This document shows positions 16,331 to 25,978 of a DNA stretch of 64,000 nucleotides, piece after piece. This stretch comes from Allobosea sp035944375. Lineage in GTDB: Bacteria > Pseudomonadota > Alphaproteobacteria > Rhizobiales > Beijerinckiaceae. The number at the start of each line of letters is the position of its first letter. Positions within the stretch are counted from its first letter, which is position 1. The stretch lies in assembly GCF_035944375.1 (NCBI RefSeq), contig NZ_DASZBE010000037.1; one strand, given 5' to 3'. Below the pieces are notes generated by a model. The model saw only the letters and a list, made by a program, of their open reading frames with translations, made no database searches and was not told the DNA's origin. Made by a program: the position numbers and the translations under genes.

Positions 16331-17950
16331 ATGCCTCACCACACCCAGACTTTTCGGAAAATCGCCGCTTGTCTCGCCGCCGGCATTGCCTTGGCTTTCG
16401 GGGCCTCTGCCCTATCCTCCATTGCTCCCGCCCAGGCTCAGACGACGCTGCGCGTCGCGATGACGGCGGGCGACATCCCGGACGTCACCGGCCAGCCGGA
16501 CCAGGGCTTCGAGGGCTACCGTTTCGTCGGCTACACGCTCTACGATTCGCTCATTCTCTGGGACCTCTCGCGCTCGGATGTCGAGGCCTCGCTGACGCCG
16601 GGTCTTGCCACGAAATGGGAGATCGATCCCAAGGACAGCAAGCGCTGGATCTTCACCCTCCGCAAGGACGTGAAGTTCCATGACGGGTCGGACTTCAACG
16701 CCGACGTCGTGCTCTGGAACATCTCGCGCATCACCGACGAGAAGGTCCCGCATTTCAACGCCAAGCAGTTCGCGGCGATGCGCACCCGCACGGTCAATAT
16801 CGACCGCGCCGAGAAAATCGATGACCACACCGTCGCGATCATCACCAAGGAGCCGGACTCGCTCTTCTACATCCAGATGAGCTTCTGGATGATGATCTCC
16901 AAGGCGCAGTTCGAGAAGGCGGGCTCTTACGAGAAATACGCCCAGATGCCCTCGGGCACAGGGCCCTACCGTTTCGCCGGGATGGTGCCGCGCGAGCGGC
17001 TGGAGCTGACCCGCAACGACACCTACTGGAACCCCAAGCGCGTCCCCAAGCACGACCGGCTGGTGCTGCAGCCGATGCCGGAGGCGACGACGCGCGCTGC
17101 GGCCCTCCTCTCCGGCCAGGTCGATTTCATCGAGGCGCCCTCGCCGGACACGATCGCCCGGCTGAAATCCTCAGGGATGCAGGTCATCACCCTGCCTTAC
17201 CCGCACAACTGGCACTACCAGTTCAACTTCGTCGACGGTCCCTTCAAGGACAAGCGCGTGCGCCAGGCGGCGAACTACGCGATGGACCGCGGCGAAATGG
17301 TCGAGATGCTCAACGGTCTGGCCCAGGAGGGCTATGGCACCGTGCCGCCGAGCTCGCCCTATTTCGGCAAGCCGGTCCTCTACAAGCTCGACCCGAAGAA
17401 GGCGACCGCACTCCTCAAGGAGGCGAAGTGCTACCCCTGCGAGGTCACGCTGGCGATCTCGACCTCGGGCTCGGGCCAAATGCAGCCGCTGCCGATGAAC
17501 GAGCTGGTCAAGTCGCAGCTCGAGGCCGTCGGCTTCAAGGTCAAGCTCGAGGTGATGGACTGGAACGCCCTGCTCGACGTCACCTTCAAGGGCCGCGAGA
17601 AGTTCCCCGCCTACCACGCCGTCAATGTCAGCCGCGCCACGCAGGATCCCTTCTCCGGCATCTTCCGCTTCGCCATGCGCAAGCAATGGGCTCCGGCCGG
17701 TGGCAACTGGGGCCATTACGAGAACCCCGAGATCGAGAAGCTGATCACGGAGATCTACAACACCTTCGACCAGGCCAAGCGCGACGCGATGATCACCCGC
17801 GTCCACGAGATCATGAACGACGACGCCGCCATGCTCTTCGTCACCCATGACCTGAACCCGCGCGCGCTCTCGCCCAAGGTCAAGGGCTTCGTCCAGGCCC
17901 AGAGCTGGTTCCAGGACCTGACGCCGATCACCGTCGGCACGACGAACTGA
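16331..17950 (+). CDS. Dipeptide-type ABC importer, solute-binding protein 1
   Basis: 539-residue family 5 (DppA/OppA-like) periplasmic binding protein. The signal peptide runs to AQAQ near residue 37. Family signatures are WIFTLRKDVKFHDG and ATRAAALLSGQVDFIEAPSPD. GGAGGGAG precedes ATG 16331. It heads an operon with both permeases and both ATPases, followed by amide hydrolases, so its ligand is likely an amide or peptide-like nitrogen compound. About half its residues match the second binding protein at 34386. Confidence 0.9.
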   Translation: MPHHTQTFRKIAACLAAGIALAFGASALSSIAPAQAQTTLRVAMTAGDIPDVTGQPDQGFEGYRFVGYTLYDSLILWDLSRSDVEASLTPGLATKWEIDPKDSKRWIFTLRKDVKFHDGSDFNADVVLWNISRITDEKVPHFNAKQFAAMRTRTVNIDRAEKIDDHTVAIITKEPDSLFYIQMSFWMMISKAQFEKAGSYEKYAQMPSGTGPYRFAGMVPRERLELTRNDTYWNPKRVPKHDRLVLQPMPEATTRAAALLSGQVDFIEAPSPDTIARLKSSGMQVITLPYPHNWHYQFNFVDGPFKDKRVRQAANYAMDRGEMVEMLNGLAQEGYGTVPPSSPYFGKPVLYKLDPKKATALLKEAKCYPCEVTLAISTSGSGQMQPLPMNELVKSQLEAVGFKVKLEVMDWNALLDVTFKGREKFPAYHAVNVSRATQDPFSGIFRFAMRKQWAPAGGNWGHYENPEIEKLITEIYNTFDQAKRDAMITRVHEIMNDDAAMLFVTHDLNPRALSPKVKGFVQAQSWFQDLTPITVGTTN

Positions 17951-17965
17951 CGCGGCCTTGCCTTC

Positions 17966-17993
17966 GGGATGCGGCCCGTCGGGGCCGCATCCC
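17966..17993 (+). other. Strong intercistronic hairpin after binding protein 1
   Basis: A perfect 12-bp stem (17966-17977 with 17982-17993) with a 4-base loop and no T run, placed between the binding protein and permease genes. Such hairpins protect the upstream message and raise binding protein levels over the membrane parts. Confidence 0.6.
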
Positions 17994-18043
17994 TCTCCGA
18001 GCCCAAAGCGATCCAGGACCCGAGCCGACCGAAGGAGACCTCC

Positions 18044-19000
18044 ATGTGGCACTACATCGCAAGGCGCATCGTCTACGCGATCCCGATCGCCATCGGCGTC
18101 ACGGTCTTCTGCTTCGCGCTCGTCTTCCTGGCGCCCGGCAACCCCGTCCAGATGCTGCTCCCGGCCGATGCCAGCCAGGAGGTCGTCGACCTCATCATGA
18201 AGACCTACGGCTTCGACCGGCCGCTGCCGGTGCAGTACTGGACCTGGCTGACGCGCGCCGTCGTCGGTGATCTCGGGGTCTCGATCCAGTCCAACCGGCC
18301 GGTGATCGACGAGGTGCTGCGCGCGCTGGGCAACACCGTCTTTCTCTCCTTCGGCGCGGTGATGCTGGCCTTCAGCATCGCCTTCGTGCTCGGCACGCTG
18401 GCGGCCTATTACCGGGGCAGCGCGGTCGATCGCGGCGTCACCGCCTTGTCGATCGTCGGCGTCTCGATCCCGAACTACTGGCTCGGCATCGTCCTGGTCA
18501 TCGTCTTCGCGGTCGAGCTGAACTGGCTGCCGGCGACCGGAATGGGCCCGCGCGGCTCGGAAACCTTCGACCTCTTCAACTGGTCGCATTTCAAGCATGT
18601 GATTCTGCCGATCATTACGCTCTGCATGGTGCCGGTCGGGATGATCACCCGCACCACGCGCTCGGCCGTCTCCGAAGTGCTGGGCAACGAGTTCGTCAAC
18701 ACGCTGCGCGCCAAGGGCCTCGGCGAACTCGCGGTGATCCGGCACGCGCTCAAGAACGCCATGCCCCAGATCCTGGCCGTGATGGGGCTGCAGTTCGGCT
18801 ACCTGATGGGTGGCTCGATCCTGGTGGAGACGATCTTCAACTGGCCAGGCACGGGCTTCCTTTTGAACAAGGCGATCCTGACGCGCGACATCCCCGTGCT
18901 GCAGGGCACGATCCTGATCCTCGCCCTCGTCTTCGTCTTCACCAACCTCGTCGTCGACCTGTTCCAGACCGCGGTCGACCCGCGCATCAAGCGCTCCTGA
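18044..19000 (+). CDS. Dipeptide-type ABC permease DppB-like
   Basis: 318 residues, six transmembrane segments, first starting at residue 10 (IVYAIPIAIGVTVFCFALVF). The EAA loop is present as FVNTLRAKGLGELAVIRHALKNAMP. It forms the translocation pore with the DppC-like protein encoded 10 bases downstream. GAAGGAGA precedes ATG 18044. Substrate follows from the binding proteins rather than the pore. Confidence 0.9.
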   Translation: MWHYIARRIVYAIPIAIGVTVFCFALVFLAPGNPVQMLLPADASQEVVDLIMKTYGFDRPLPVQYWTWLTRAVVGDLGVSIQSNRPVIDEVLRALGNTVFLSFGAVMLAFSIAFVLGTLAAYYRGSAVDRGVTALSIVGVSIPNYWLGIVLVIVFAVELNWLPATGMGPRGSETFDLFNWSHFKHVILPIITLCMVPVGMITRTTRSAVSEVLGNEFVNTLRAKGLGELAVIRHALKNAMPQILAVMGLQFGYLMGGSILVETIFNWPGTGFLLNKAILTRDIPVLQGTILILALVFVFTNLVVDLFQTAVDPRIKRS

Positions 19001-19010
19001 GGAGGCGACC

Positions 19011-19913
19011 ATGACCGATTTCACCACGGCGACCCGTCTTCTCGCAGCGGAAGAAGAGGCCCCGGCCACCAAGGTCCGCGGCTACTGGCAGAATGTCGGC
19101 TACCGCCTGCGCTACGACTACGTCACGCTCGCCTTCGCTCTGGTCATCGTCCTGATCGTGGCCCTTGCCGTGTTCGCGCCCTGGATCGCGCCGAAGGACC
19201 CCTACAAGACCTCGATGGCCTTCCGGCTGCGCCCGGTCGGCTTCCGCGACTTCCATCTCGGCACCGACGAACTCGGCCGCGACATCCTCTCGCGCCTGAT
19301 CCATGGCGGGCGCATGTCGCTCCTGATGGGCGTGGTGCCGGTGGTCTTCGCCACGCTGATCGGGGGCTTCCTCGGCGTGCTCGCCGGCTTCATCGGCGGC
19401 AAGCTGAACATGGCGATCATGCGGACCATGGACGTCTTCTACGCCTTCCCCTCGATCCTGCTGGCGGTCGCGATCTCCGGCGCCATGGGCGGCGGCATGG
19501 CCAATGGCATGGTCGCGCTGACGCTGGTCTTCATCCCGCCGCTCTGCCGCATCGCGGAGACGGCGACCACACAGGTCCGCGGGCTCGATTTCGTCGAGGC
19601 CGCCCGGGCCTCGGGCGGCTCGACCGGCTCGATCATCGCCACCCACATCCTCGGCAACGTGCTCGGCCCGATCTTCATCTACGCCTCCGGCCTGGTCTCG
19701 GTCTCGATCCTGATCGCCTCGGGCCTCTCCTTCCTTGGCCTCGGGGTCGAGCCGCCCCATCCCGACTGGGGGCTGATGCTCTCGACGCTGCGCCAGTCGA
19801 TCTACGTCAACCCGATCGTCTGCGCGCTGCCGGGCGTGATGATCTTCGTCACCTCACTCGCCTTCAACATGGTCAGCGACGGGCTGCGCCAGGCGATGGA
19901 CGTCAGACTGTGA
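19011..19913 (+). CDS. Dipeptide-type ABC permease DppC-like
   Basis: 300 residues: a soluble N-terminus, one transmembrane segment (about 41-60), the FHLGTDELGRDILSRLIHGGR motif typical of DppC/OppC, then five more segments. The EAA loop reads DFVEAARASGGSTGSIIATHIL. Strong GAGGAGG ribosome site. Partner of the DppB-like protein. Confidence 0.9.
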   Translation: MTDFTTATRLLAAEEEAPATKVRGYWQNVGYRLRYDYVTLAFALVIVLIVALAVFAPWIAPKDPYKTSMAFRLRPVGFRDFHLGTDELGRDILSRLIHGGRMSLLMGVVPVVFATLIGGFLGVLAGFIGGKLNMAIMRTMDVFYAFPSILLAVAISGAMGGGMANGMVALTLVFIPPLCRIAETATTQVRGLDFVEAARASGGSTGSIIATHILGNVLGPIFIYASGLVSVSILIASGLSFLGLGVEPPHPDWGLMLSTLRQSIYVNPIVCALPGVMIFVTSLAFNMVSDGLRQAMDVRL

Positions 19914-19924
19914 AAGGGCCCGCC

Positions 19925-21079
19925 ATGTCCACGACAGAAGCGCTGATCTCCCGCCCGCCGCAGCTTTCCTCGGTCCCGGATGGAGACCTCCGCGATCGCG
20001 GCGGCCCCTTCCAGCCGATGCTGATCGTCTCCGATCTGAAGAAGCACTTCGCGATCAAGGGCGGGATGCTGAACCGCACCCAGGGGCATGTCCGGGCCGT
20101 CGACGGCGTCTCCTTCACCGTGCTCAAGGGTGAGACGCTCGGCGTGGTCGGCGAGTCCGGCTGCGGCAAGTCCACCCTGGCGCGGCTCCTGATGCACCTC
20201 ATTCCCTATGACGGCGGCGAGGTGCTGTTCGATGGCGAGGCGATCGGCGGCGTCCGCGGCCTGACCATGAAGGAGTTCCGGCGCGCCATGCAGATGGTGT
20301 TCCAGGACAGCTACTCCTCGCTCAACCCGCGCCTGCCGGTCGAGGAATCGATCGCCTATGGCCCGCGCGTCCATGGCATGCCGGCCGCCAAGGCCAAGGA
20401 GATCGCCCGCGAACTCCTCACCAAGGTCGGACTCAAGCCCGACCTCTTCGCTCAGCGCTATCCGCACGAGCTCTCCGGCGGCCAGAAGCAGCGCGTCAAC
20501 ATCGCCCGGGCGCTGGCGCTGGAGCCGCGGCTTCTGATCCTCGACGAGGCGGTCTCGGCGCTCGACAAATCGGTCGAGGCGCAGGTCCTGAATCTGCTGC
20601 GTCAGCTCAAGCGCCACTTCAACCTGACCTATGTCTTCATCAGCCACGATCTCGACGTGGTGCAATACATCTCCGACCGCGTGCTGGTGATGTATCTCGG
20701 CGAGATCGTCGAGATCGGGCCGGTCGATGCGATCTACGACCATCCCAAGCACCCCTATACCCGTGCGCTCCTGGCCTCGCGGCTCTCCTTCGATCCGGCC
20801 GAGCGCGTCCATGAGGCGCCGCTGACCGGCGATCCGCCCAACCCGATCAACCCGCCATCGGGCTGCCGCTTCCGCACCCGCTGCCCGATGGCGGAAAGCA
20901 TCTGCGCGGAAACCTCGCCCCGGCTCGAGGGCGCCGTCGCGGCCGAGATCCATGTCGCCGCCTGCCACGTCCAGAACCCGGGCTCGGGCCACAGCCTCGC
21001 CGGCAAGGCGCCGGTGCTGGTCGCAAGGTCCCAGCCCAGTCCCAAGGTCGAGGCCGCCCCGCTGGCCGCCACCGCGTGA
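19925..21079 (+). CDS. Dipeptide-type ABC ATPase DppF-like
   Basis: 384 residues with Walker A GESGCGKST, Q-loop FQDSYSSLNPR, signature LSGGQKQR, Walker B LLILDEAVSALD and switch His SHDLD. The C-terminal oligopeptide/dipeptide extension (HPYTRALLAS, then CRFRTRCP) is present and followed by a 40-residue Ala/Pro tail. An in-frame GTG at 19910 overlaps the previous stop; ATG 19925 with AAAGGG upstream is preferred. The Walker B Asp-Glu-Ala in place of Asp-Glu-Pro is a common variant. Confidence 0.9.
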   Translation: MSTTEALISRPPQLSSVPDGDLRDRGGPFQPMLIVSDLKKHFAIKGGMLNRTQGHVRAVDGVSFTVLKGETLGVVGESGCGKSTLARLLMHLIPYDGGEVLFDGEAIGGVRGLTMKEFRRAMQMVFQDSYSSLNPRLPVEESIAYGPRVHGMPAAKAKEIARELLTKVGLKPDLFAQRYPHELSGGQKQRVNIARALALEPRLLILDEAVSALDKSVEAQVLNLLRQLKRHFNLTYVFISHDLDVVQYISDRVLVMYLGEIVEIGPVDAIYDHPKHPYTRALLASRLSFDPAERVHEAPLTGDPPNPINPPSGCRFRTRCPMAESICAETSPRLEGAVAAEIHVAACHVQNPGSGHSLAGKAPVLVARSQPSPKVEAAPLAATA

Positions 21080-21089
21080 GGAGGAATCG

Positions 21090-22124
21090 ATGACGACAGC
21101 CACCGCGCCATCCGCCGTCCCCGGCCCCGTCGCCCTCGCCGCGGTCCGCCCGCTGGTCGAGGTCGAGGACCTCTCGGTCAAATTCGTCAGCCGCGAGGCC
21201 ACCGTCGCCGCCGTCAACGGCGTCTCCTTCTCGATCCAGCCGGGCGAGGTGCTCTGCATCATCGGCGAGTCCGGCTCCGGCAAATCCGTGACGATGCGCG
21301 CCCTGATGCGGCTCCTGCCCAAGGGCCGCGCCAGGATCGGCGGGCGGATGCGCGTCGGCGATCACGACATCATGGCGCTCAGCGACAAGGAGCTGACGCA
21401 GATCCGCGGCTCGACGATCTCGATGATCTTCCAGGAGCCGATGACGGCGCTCGACCCCGTCTACACGATCGGTCACCAGATCGCCGAGACGGTCGTCAAG
21501 CACGAGGGCTGCTCCTATGCCGACGGGCTGAAGCGCGGGCTGGAACTGCTCGAATTCGTCAAGGTGCCCTCGCCGGAGCGGCGCCTGAAGGCCTATCCGC
21601 ACGAGCTCTCCGGCGGCCTGCGCCAGCGCGCGATGATCGCGATGGCGCTGTCCTGCCGGCCGCAGCTCCTGCTGGCCGACGAGCCGACGACGGCGCTCGA
21701 CGCGACCGTGCAGATCCAGGTGTTGGTGCTGCTGCGCAAGCTCCAGCGCGACATGGGCATGAGCGTGATCTTCGTCACCCATGATCTCGGCGTCGCCGCC
21801 CAGATCGCCGACCGCGTCGCGGTGATGTATGCCGGCCGCGTCGTCGAATCCGGGCCGGTGCGCGACGTGCTGATGAACCCGCAGCACCCCTACACCCGCG
21901 GCATGCTGGCCTCCTCCGTCCATGGCAGTGCGCGCGGCGTCGACATCGAGGCGATCCCCGGCTCGCCGCCCGACATGCGCCGCCTGCCGCCGGGCTGCGC
22001 CTTCGCGCCCCGCTGCAAATTCGCCGACGATTCCTGCCGCGCGGCGAGCCCGCCCGAAACCTCGCCCGCGCCCGACCGCACCGTCTGCTGCTTCAAGGTC
22101 GGCGCGCCCGCCCTGTCCTCCTGA
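21090..22124 (+). CDS. Dipeptide-type ABC ATPase DppD-like
   Basis: 344 residues: Walker A GESGSGKSV, Q-loop FQEPMTALDPVYTIG, signature LSGGLRQRAMIAMAL, Walker B LLLADEPTTALD, switch THDLG, and the C-terminal CAFAPRC segment. The second nucleotide-binding subunit of the importer. GAGGAGGAA precedes ATG 21090. Confidence 0.9.
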   Translation: MTTATAPSAVPGPVALAAVRPLVEVEDLSVKFVSREATVAAVNGVSFSIQPGEVLCIIGESGSGKSVTMRALMRLLPKGRARIGGRMRVGDHDIMALSDKELTQIRGSTISMIFQEPMTALDPVYTIGHQIAETVVKHEGCSYADGLKRGLELLEFVKVPSPERRLKAYPHELSGGLRQRAMIAMALSCRPQLLLADEPTTALDATVQIQVLVLLRKLQRDMGMSVIFVTHDLGVAAQIADRVAVMYAGRVVESGPVRDVLMNPQHPYTRGMLASSVHGSARGVDIEAIPGSPPDMRRLPPGCAFAPRCKFADDSCRAASPPETSPAPDRTVCCFKVGAPALSS

Positions 22125-22146
22125 AACCCGCACGAGAGAGCCCGCC

Positions 22147-22857
22147 ATGCACAAGGTCGAGATCCCCGCCTATGTCACGCAGCATGTCGTCGCCCGTCGC
22201 GGCGTCGAGCATGTCTATGCTGGTCTCGATCCGGCGCGCACGGCACTGATCGTCGTCGACCTGCAGAACGGCTTCATGATGCCCGGCGTCGCCCATGCGC
22301 TCTGCGACACGGCCCGCGAGATCGTCCCCAACGTCAACCGGATCGCCGACGCCGTGCGCCGCACCGGCGGCAAGGTGTTCTGGATCAAGAACACCCATGA
22401 CGAAGGCTGCCTGACCTCCTGGTCGCATTTCCACGAGGACCTGACCCGGCCGGAGCGGCGCGGCGCGCGCGTCGAATCCATGTCGGAGGGCAAGCTCGGC
22501 CACGAGCTGTGGGCCGATCTCGAGGTCAGTCCGGAGGACGAAATCGTCCAGAAGACGCGCTTCAGCGCCTTCATTCAGGGCTCGTCCGATCTTGAGGCGC
22601 GGCTGCGGGCGCAGGGCTATGACACCCTGATCATCACTGGCACGGTGACCAATGTCTGCTGCGAATCGACCGCCCGCGACGCCATGATGCTGAACTTCAG
22701 GACGATCATGGTCACCGACGGCAATGCGGCCAATTCCGATGCCGAGCACAACGCCTCGCTGATCGCCTTCTACCTCACCTTCGGCGACATCATGGACACG
22801 CAGATGCTGATCGGCTGTCTTGAGACGAACGCCCGCTTCCGCGAGGCGGCCGAGTAA
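22147..22857 (+). CDS. Isochorismatase-family cysteine hydrolase 2
   Basis: 236 residues, closely related to the copy at 15226 (shared LDPARTALIVVDLQNGF, REIVPNVNRI and TNVCCESTARDAMM). Triad Asp38, Lys136, Cys171. It differs in the middle, around residues 85-125, where the substrate lid lies, so the two probably act on related but distinct compounds. It is cotranscribed with the importer and the asparaginase-fold gene. Confidence 0.87.
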   Translation: MHKVEIPAYVTQHVVARRGVEHVYAGLDPARTALIVVDLQNGFMMPGVAHALCDTAREIVPNVNRIADAVRRTGGKVFWIKNTHDEGCLTSWSHFHEDLTRPERRGARVESMSEGKLGHELWADLEVSPEDEIVQKTRFSAFIQGSSDLEARLRAQGYDTLIITGTVTNVCCESTARDAMMLNFRTIMVTDGNAANSDAEHNASLIAFYLTFGDIMDTQMLIGCLETNARFREAAE

Positions 22858-22890
22858 CCCGGCGCGCGCGCCCGACACCCAGAGAGAGAT

Positions 22891-23892
22891 ATGCCTGCTT
22901 TGCCCAAGGTCGCGGTCATTGGGACCGGCGGCACGATCTGTTCCATCGGCACCGGTCCCTTCGACATCCTCGACTACGGCGCCAATGAAACGATGCTCCA
23001 TGCCGACGCACTGGTGGCGATGTTTCCCGACGTCGCCCAGCTCGCCGAGATCATCGCCGTTCCGTTCAAGGCGGTGCCGAGCCCCAATATCTTCTTCGAG
23101 GACTGGAAGGCGCTCGTCCTGACCTGCGACCGGCTGGTCGCCGAGCATACCGACCTCGCCGGCATCGTCATCCTCCACGGCACCGCCTCGCTGGAGGAGA
23201 CAGCCTATGTCCTCAGCCTGACGGTGAAGGTCGCGGTGCCGGTCGTCGTCGTCGGCTCGCAGCGCCCGGCCAGCGCGCTCTCGACCGATGCGGGGATGAA
23301 CCTCGCCAATGCGATCCGCACCGCGGCTTGCCCGCAGGCGCGCGGGCTCGGCGTTCTCGTCCTGCTGAACGACGAGATCCACGCCGCGCGCGATGTGACG
23401 AAGACCTCGACCTTCCGGCTGCAGACCTTCCGCTCGCCCGATTTCGGCGTGCTCGGCCATGCTGATGGCGATGCCGTCGTGTTCTACCGCAAGCCGATGC
23501 GGAAGGCGGCGCCCGACACGGAGTTCGATATCCGCAGCCTCGACGCCCTGCCGCGCGTCGACATCGTGCTGGCCTATACCGGCTCGGACGGCACGGCCGC
23601 CCGCGCCTTCGTCGCCGCCGGCGCGAAGGGCATCATCTCGGCGGGCTTCGCGCCGGGCTTCGCCGGCCCGGCCGATTTCGAGGTGCTGAAACAGGCGGTG
23701 GCGGACGGCGTCGTGGTGATGCAGTCGACCCGCGCCGGCTCGGGCCGCACCTTCAAGGGCAAGCGCCTGCGCGAGGCCGGCTTCCTGATCACCGACAATC
23801 TCACGCCGCAGAAAGCGCGGCTGCTGCTCGCGCTGGCGCTGACGGTCAGCGCCGAGCCGGCCGAGATCGAACGCATCTTCCTGACCTATTGA
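22891..23892 (+). CDS. Asparaginase-fold amidohydrolase with altered substrate site
   Basis: 333 residues of the L-asparaginase family. The nucleophile TGGTI (Thr15), the second Thr (HGT, Thr99) and the DVTK Lys172 are kept, so the catalytic chemistry should survive. The usual HGTDT is HGTAS here: the Asp that binds the alpha-amino group of asparagine is Ala100, and the Ser-Gln pair is Ser-Pro (65-66). It probably hydrolyses an amide that lacks a free alpha-amino group. AGAGAGAGAT precedes ATG 22891. Downstream of the importer genes. Confidence 0.82.
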   Translation: MPALPKVAVIGTGGTICSIGTGPFDILDYGANETMLHADALVAMFPDVAQLAEIIAVPFKAVPSPNIFFEDWKALVLTCDRLVAEHTDLAGIVILHGTASLEETAYVLSLTVKVAVPVVVVGSQRPASALSTDAGMNLANAIRTAACPQARGLGVLVLLNDEIHAARDVTKTSTFRLQTFRSPDFGVLGHADGDAVVFYRKPMRKAAPDTEFDIRSLDALPRVDIVLAYTGSDGTAARAFVAAGAKGIISAGFAPGFAGPADFEVLKQAVADGVVVMQSTRAGSGRTFKGKRLREAGFLITDNLTPQKARLLLALALTVSAEPAEIERIFLTY

Positions 23893-23894
23893 CG

Positions 23895-24809
23895 ATGACC
23901 GTGATCCTGAAGGCGCCGGCGGGAGAGGAGCGCGACGCGCGACGCGGCGTCGTGATGATGCTCGTCGGGCTGGCGCTGTTCTCTATCCTGAACGGTGTCG
24001 TCAAGGCGCTGGCGGAGACCTTCGCGGTCAACCAGATCGTCTTTTTCCGCAACAGCTTCGCGCTCGTCACCCTGCTGCTGATGGCGCGCGGGCTCGGGGG
24101 CTTTGCCGCGCTCAAGGTCCACAACCGCCCCGGCATGGCGCTGCAGGCCCTGCAGTTCACGGCCGTGCTGCTCTTCATCTTCGTGGCCTATCGCCACATG
24201 CCGCTGGCGGACGCGACCGCGATCTCCTTCCTGCAGCCGGTTCTCGTGCTGCTGCTCTCGGCGCCTCTGCTCGGCGAGAAGGTGACGCGGCTGGGCTGGA
24301 TCGCCCTCCTGCTGGGCTTGGGCGGCGTCCTGTTGATGATCAAGCCGAGCGGCGGCGGCAGCCTGTTCGGCCTGACCATGTCGGTCATCGGCACGGTCTT
24401 CAGCGCGCTCTCGCTGATCCAGCAGCGCAGCCTCTCGCGCAACGAGACCTCGCTGTCGATCGCCTTCTGGACGCTGGCCGGCTCGGCCCTGCTCGTCCTG
24501 CCGAGCCTGCCCTTCAACTGGGTGCAGCCGACGCCGGCGCAATGGGCGCTGCTGATCGGCAACGGCCTGGCCTCGGGGGCCTGCCAATATCTCACCACCC
24601 GCGCGCTCTTCCATGCGCCCGTGGCGACGATCGCGCCGCTCTCCTACACCAAGATGCTCTGGGCCCTGATCGTCGGCTTCATCTGGTTCGGCGACGTGCC
24701 GACCCTGCTCGTCCTCGGCGGCTCGGCGATCGTGATTGCCGCGAGCGCGCTGGTCTATCTGGCCCCCAAACCCGTGCCCGCCCCGGTCAGGCTCGAAGAA
24801 ACCCCATGA
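23895..24809 (+). CDS. EamA/DMT-type transporter 2
   Basis: 304 residues, ten hydrophobic segments in two repeats (MPLADATAISFLQPVLVLLLSAPLLGE in the first, APVATIAPLSYTKMLWALIVG in the second). ATG 23895 is preferred over an in-frame TTG at 23889. Its stop overlaps the next ATG (ATGA). A metabolite carrier in the importer operon; possibly an exporter for a hydrolysis product. Confidence 0.83.
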   Translation: MTVILKAPAGEERDARRGVVMMLVGLALFSILNGVVKALAETFAVNQIVFFRNSFALVTLLLMARGLGGFAALKVHNRPGMALQALQFTAVLLFIFVAYRHMPLADATAISFLQPVLVLLLSAPLLGEKVTRLGWIALLLGLGGVLLMIKPSGGGSLFGLTMSVIGTVFSALSLIQQRSLSRNETSLSIAFWTLAGSALLVLPSLPFNWVQPTPAQWALLIGNGLASGACQYLTTRALFHAPVATIAPLSYTKMLWALIVGFIWFGDVPTLLVLGGSAIVIAASALVYLAPKPVPAPVRLEETP

Positions 24810-25960
24810 AGCGCCTGACATCGCCCGTCTCGGCCTGGATGCGGGACCTCCGGGCGGGCTTTGCCGCCATGCGACCCTCCCGCTTCCCCTATCTCCGCTT
24901 CGCCCTGGCGCTGGCGCTCGGCATCGCGGGCGGCCTGCTGTTCCAGCGCCTGTCGCTGCCCTTGCCCTGGATGATGGGCCCGATGGTGTTCTGCACGCTG
25001 GCGGCGCTGCTGCGCCTGCCGGTGGCGGCTCCCCCGGTCATCCGCCCGCCCATGACGATGGTGATCGGCGTCATGCTGGGTGCGGCCTTCAGCCCCGATC
25101 TCGTCGCCCGCATCCCGCAATGGTGGCCGGCCACGCTCGGGCTCGTCGCCTTCATCGTGCTCTGCGGCGGCTCGGTGGTCTGGTACTTCCGCACGGTGGG
25201 CGGCTATGACCGCACCACGGCCTATTTCGCCGGCATGCCGGGCGGGCTGGTCGAGATGATCAGCATCGGCGAGGAGCGCGGCGGCGACGGCCGGGTCATC
25301 GCGCTCGTCCATTCGGTCCGCATCCTGCTCATCGTCATGACGCTGCCCTTCGCCATCCAGTGGCTCGAGGGCGTCTCGCTGAACCGGATGGCCGGCGCCG
25401 TCTCCGTCTTCGCCACGCCCGCGGCGGCGGAACTCTGGCTGCTCGGCTGCGGGCTGGCCGGCTGCCTCCTCGGCCACAGGCTGAACCTGCCCGCGAAATA
25501 TCTGCTCGGTCCGATGCTGGTCAGCGCTGCCGTTCATCTCGCGGGCTGGAGCGATTTCAAGCCGCCCTTCGAGATCGTCAACGCGGCCCAGCTGATCCTC
25601 GGCGTCGTCATCGGCTGCCGCTTCGCCGGCACGGCGCCGCGCACGATCGGGCGCATCATCCTGCTCTCGCTGGGCTCGACCGCGATCCTGCTGTTCTGGA
25701 CCGCCGCCTGCGCCGCCCTCGTGTCGTGGCTGACCGGATTTCGCGCGATGACGCTGATCCTCGCCTACTCCCCGGGCGGGCTGGCCGAGATGAGCTTGAT
25801 CGCTCTCGCCGTCCATGCCGAGGTCGCCTTCGTCGCCGCCCACCACATCATCCGCATCTTCGTGGTGATGGTGGCCGCCGCGCCGGTTTATGCGGTCATC
25901 GCCCGCCTCGGCCGGGACCGGGCCGGCTCACCCGCGCCGCGCGGGATGCCGGCTGAATGA
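24806..25960 (+). CDS. AbrB-family (pfam05145) membrane protein
   Basis: 384 residues, about ten hydrophobic segments with an internal duplication. Typical are LPLPWMMGPMVF and the matching LPAKYLLGPMLV, and FAGMPGGLVEMISIGEE matching YSPGGLAEMSLIAL. This family was once mislabelled ammonia monooxygenase; it has no such activity and its function is poorly known, perhaps transport or regulation. ATGA overlap with the EamA gene. Last gene of the importer operon. Confidence 0.8.
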   Translation: MKRLTSPVSAWMRDLRAGFAAMRPSRFPYLRFALALALGIAGGLLFQRLSLPLPWMMGPMVFCTLAALLRLPVAAPPVIRPPMTMVIGVMLGAAFSPDLVARIPQWWPATLGLVAFIVLCGGSVVWYFRTVGGYDRTTAYFAGMPGGLVEMISIGEERGGDGRVIALVHSVRILLIVMTLPFAIQWLEGVSLNRMAGAVSVFATPAAAELWLLGCGLAGCLLGHRLNLPAKYLLGPMLVSAAVHLAGWSDFKPPFEIVNAAQLILGVVIGCRFAGTAPRTIGRIILLSLGSTAILLFWTAACAALVSWLTGFRAMTLILAYSPGGLAEMSLIALAVHAEVAFVAAHHIIRIFVVMVAAAPVYAVIARLGRDRAGSPAPRGMPAE

Positions 25961-25978
25961 GGCGATCCGGTTGCTTGT

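Noticed and set aside
24806..25960. Ammonia monooxygenase annotation for the AbrB-family protein
   Set aside because: A known historical misnomer of pfam05145; the protein has no monooxygenase features.
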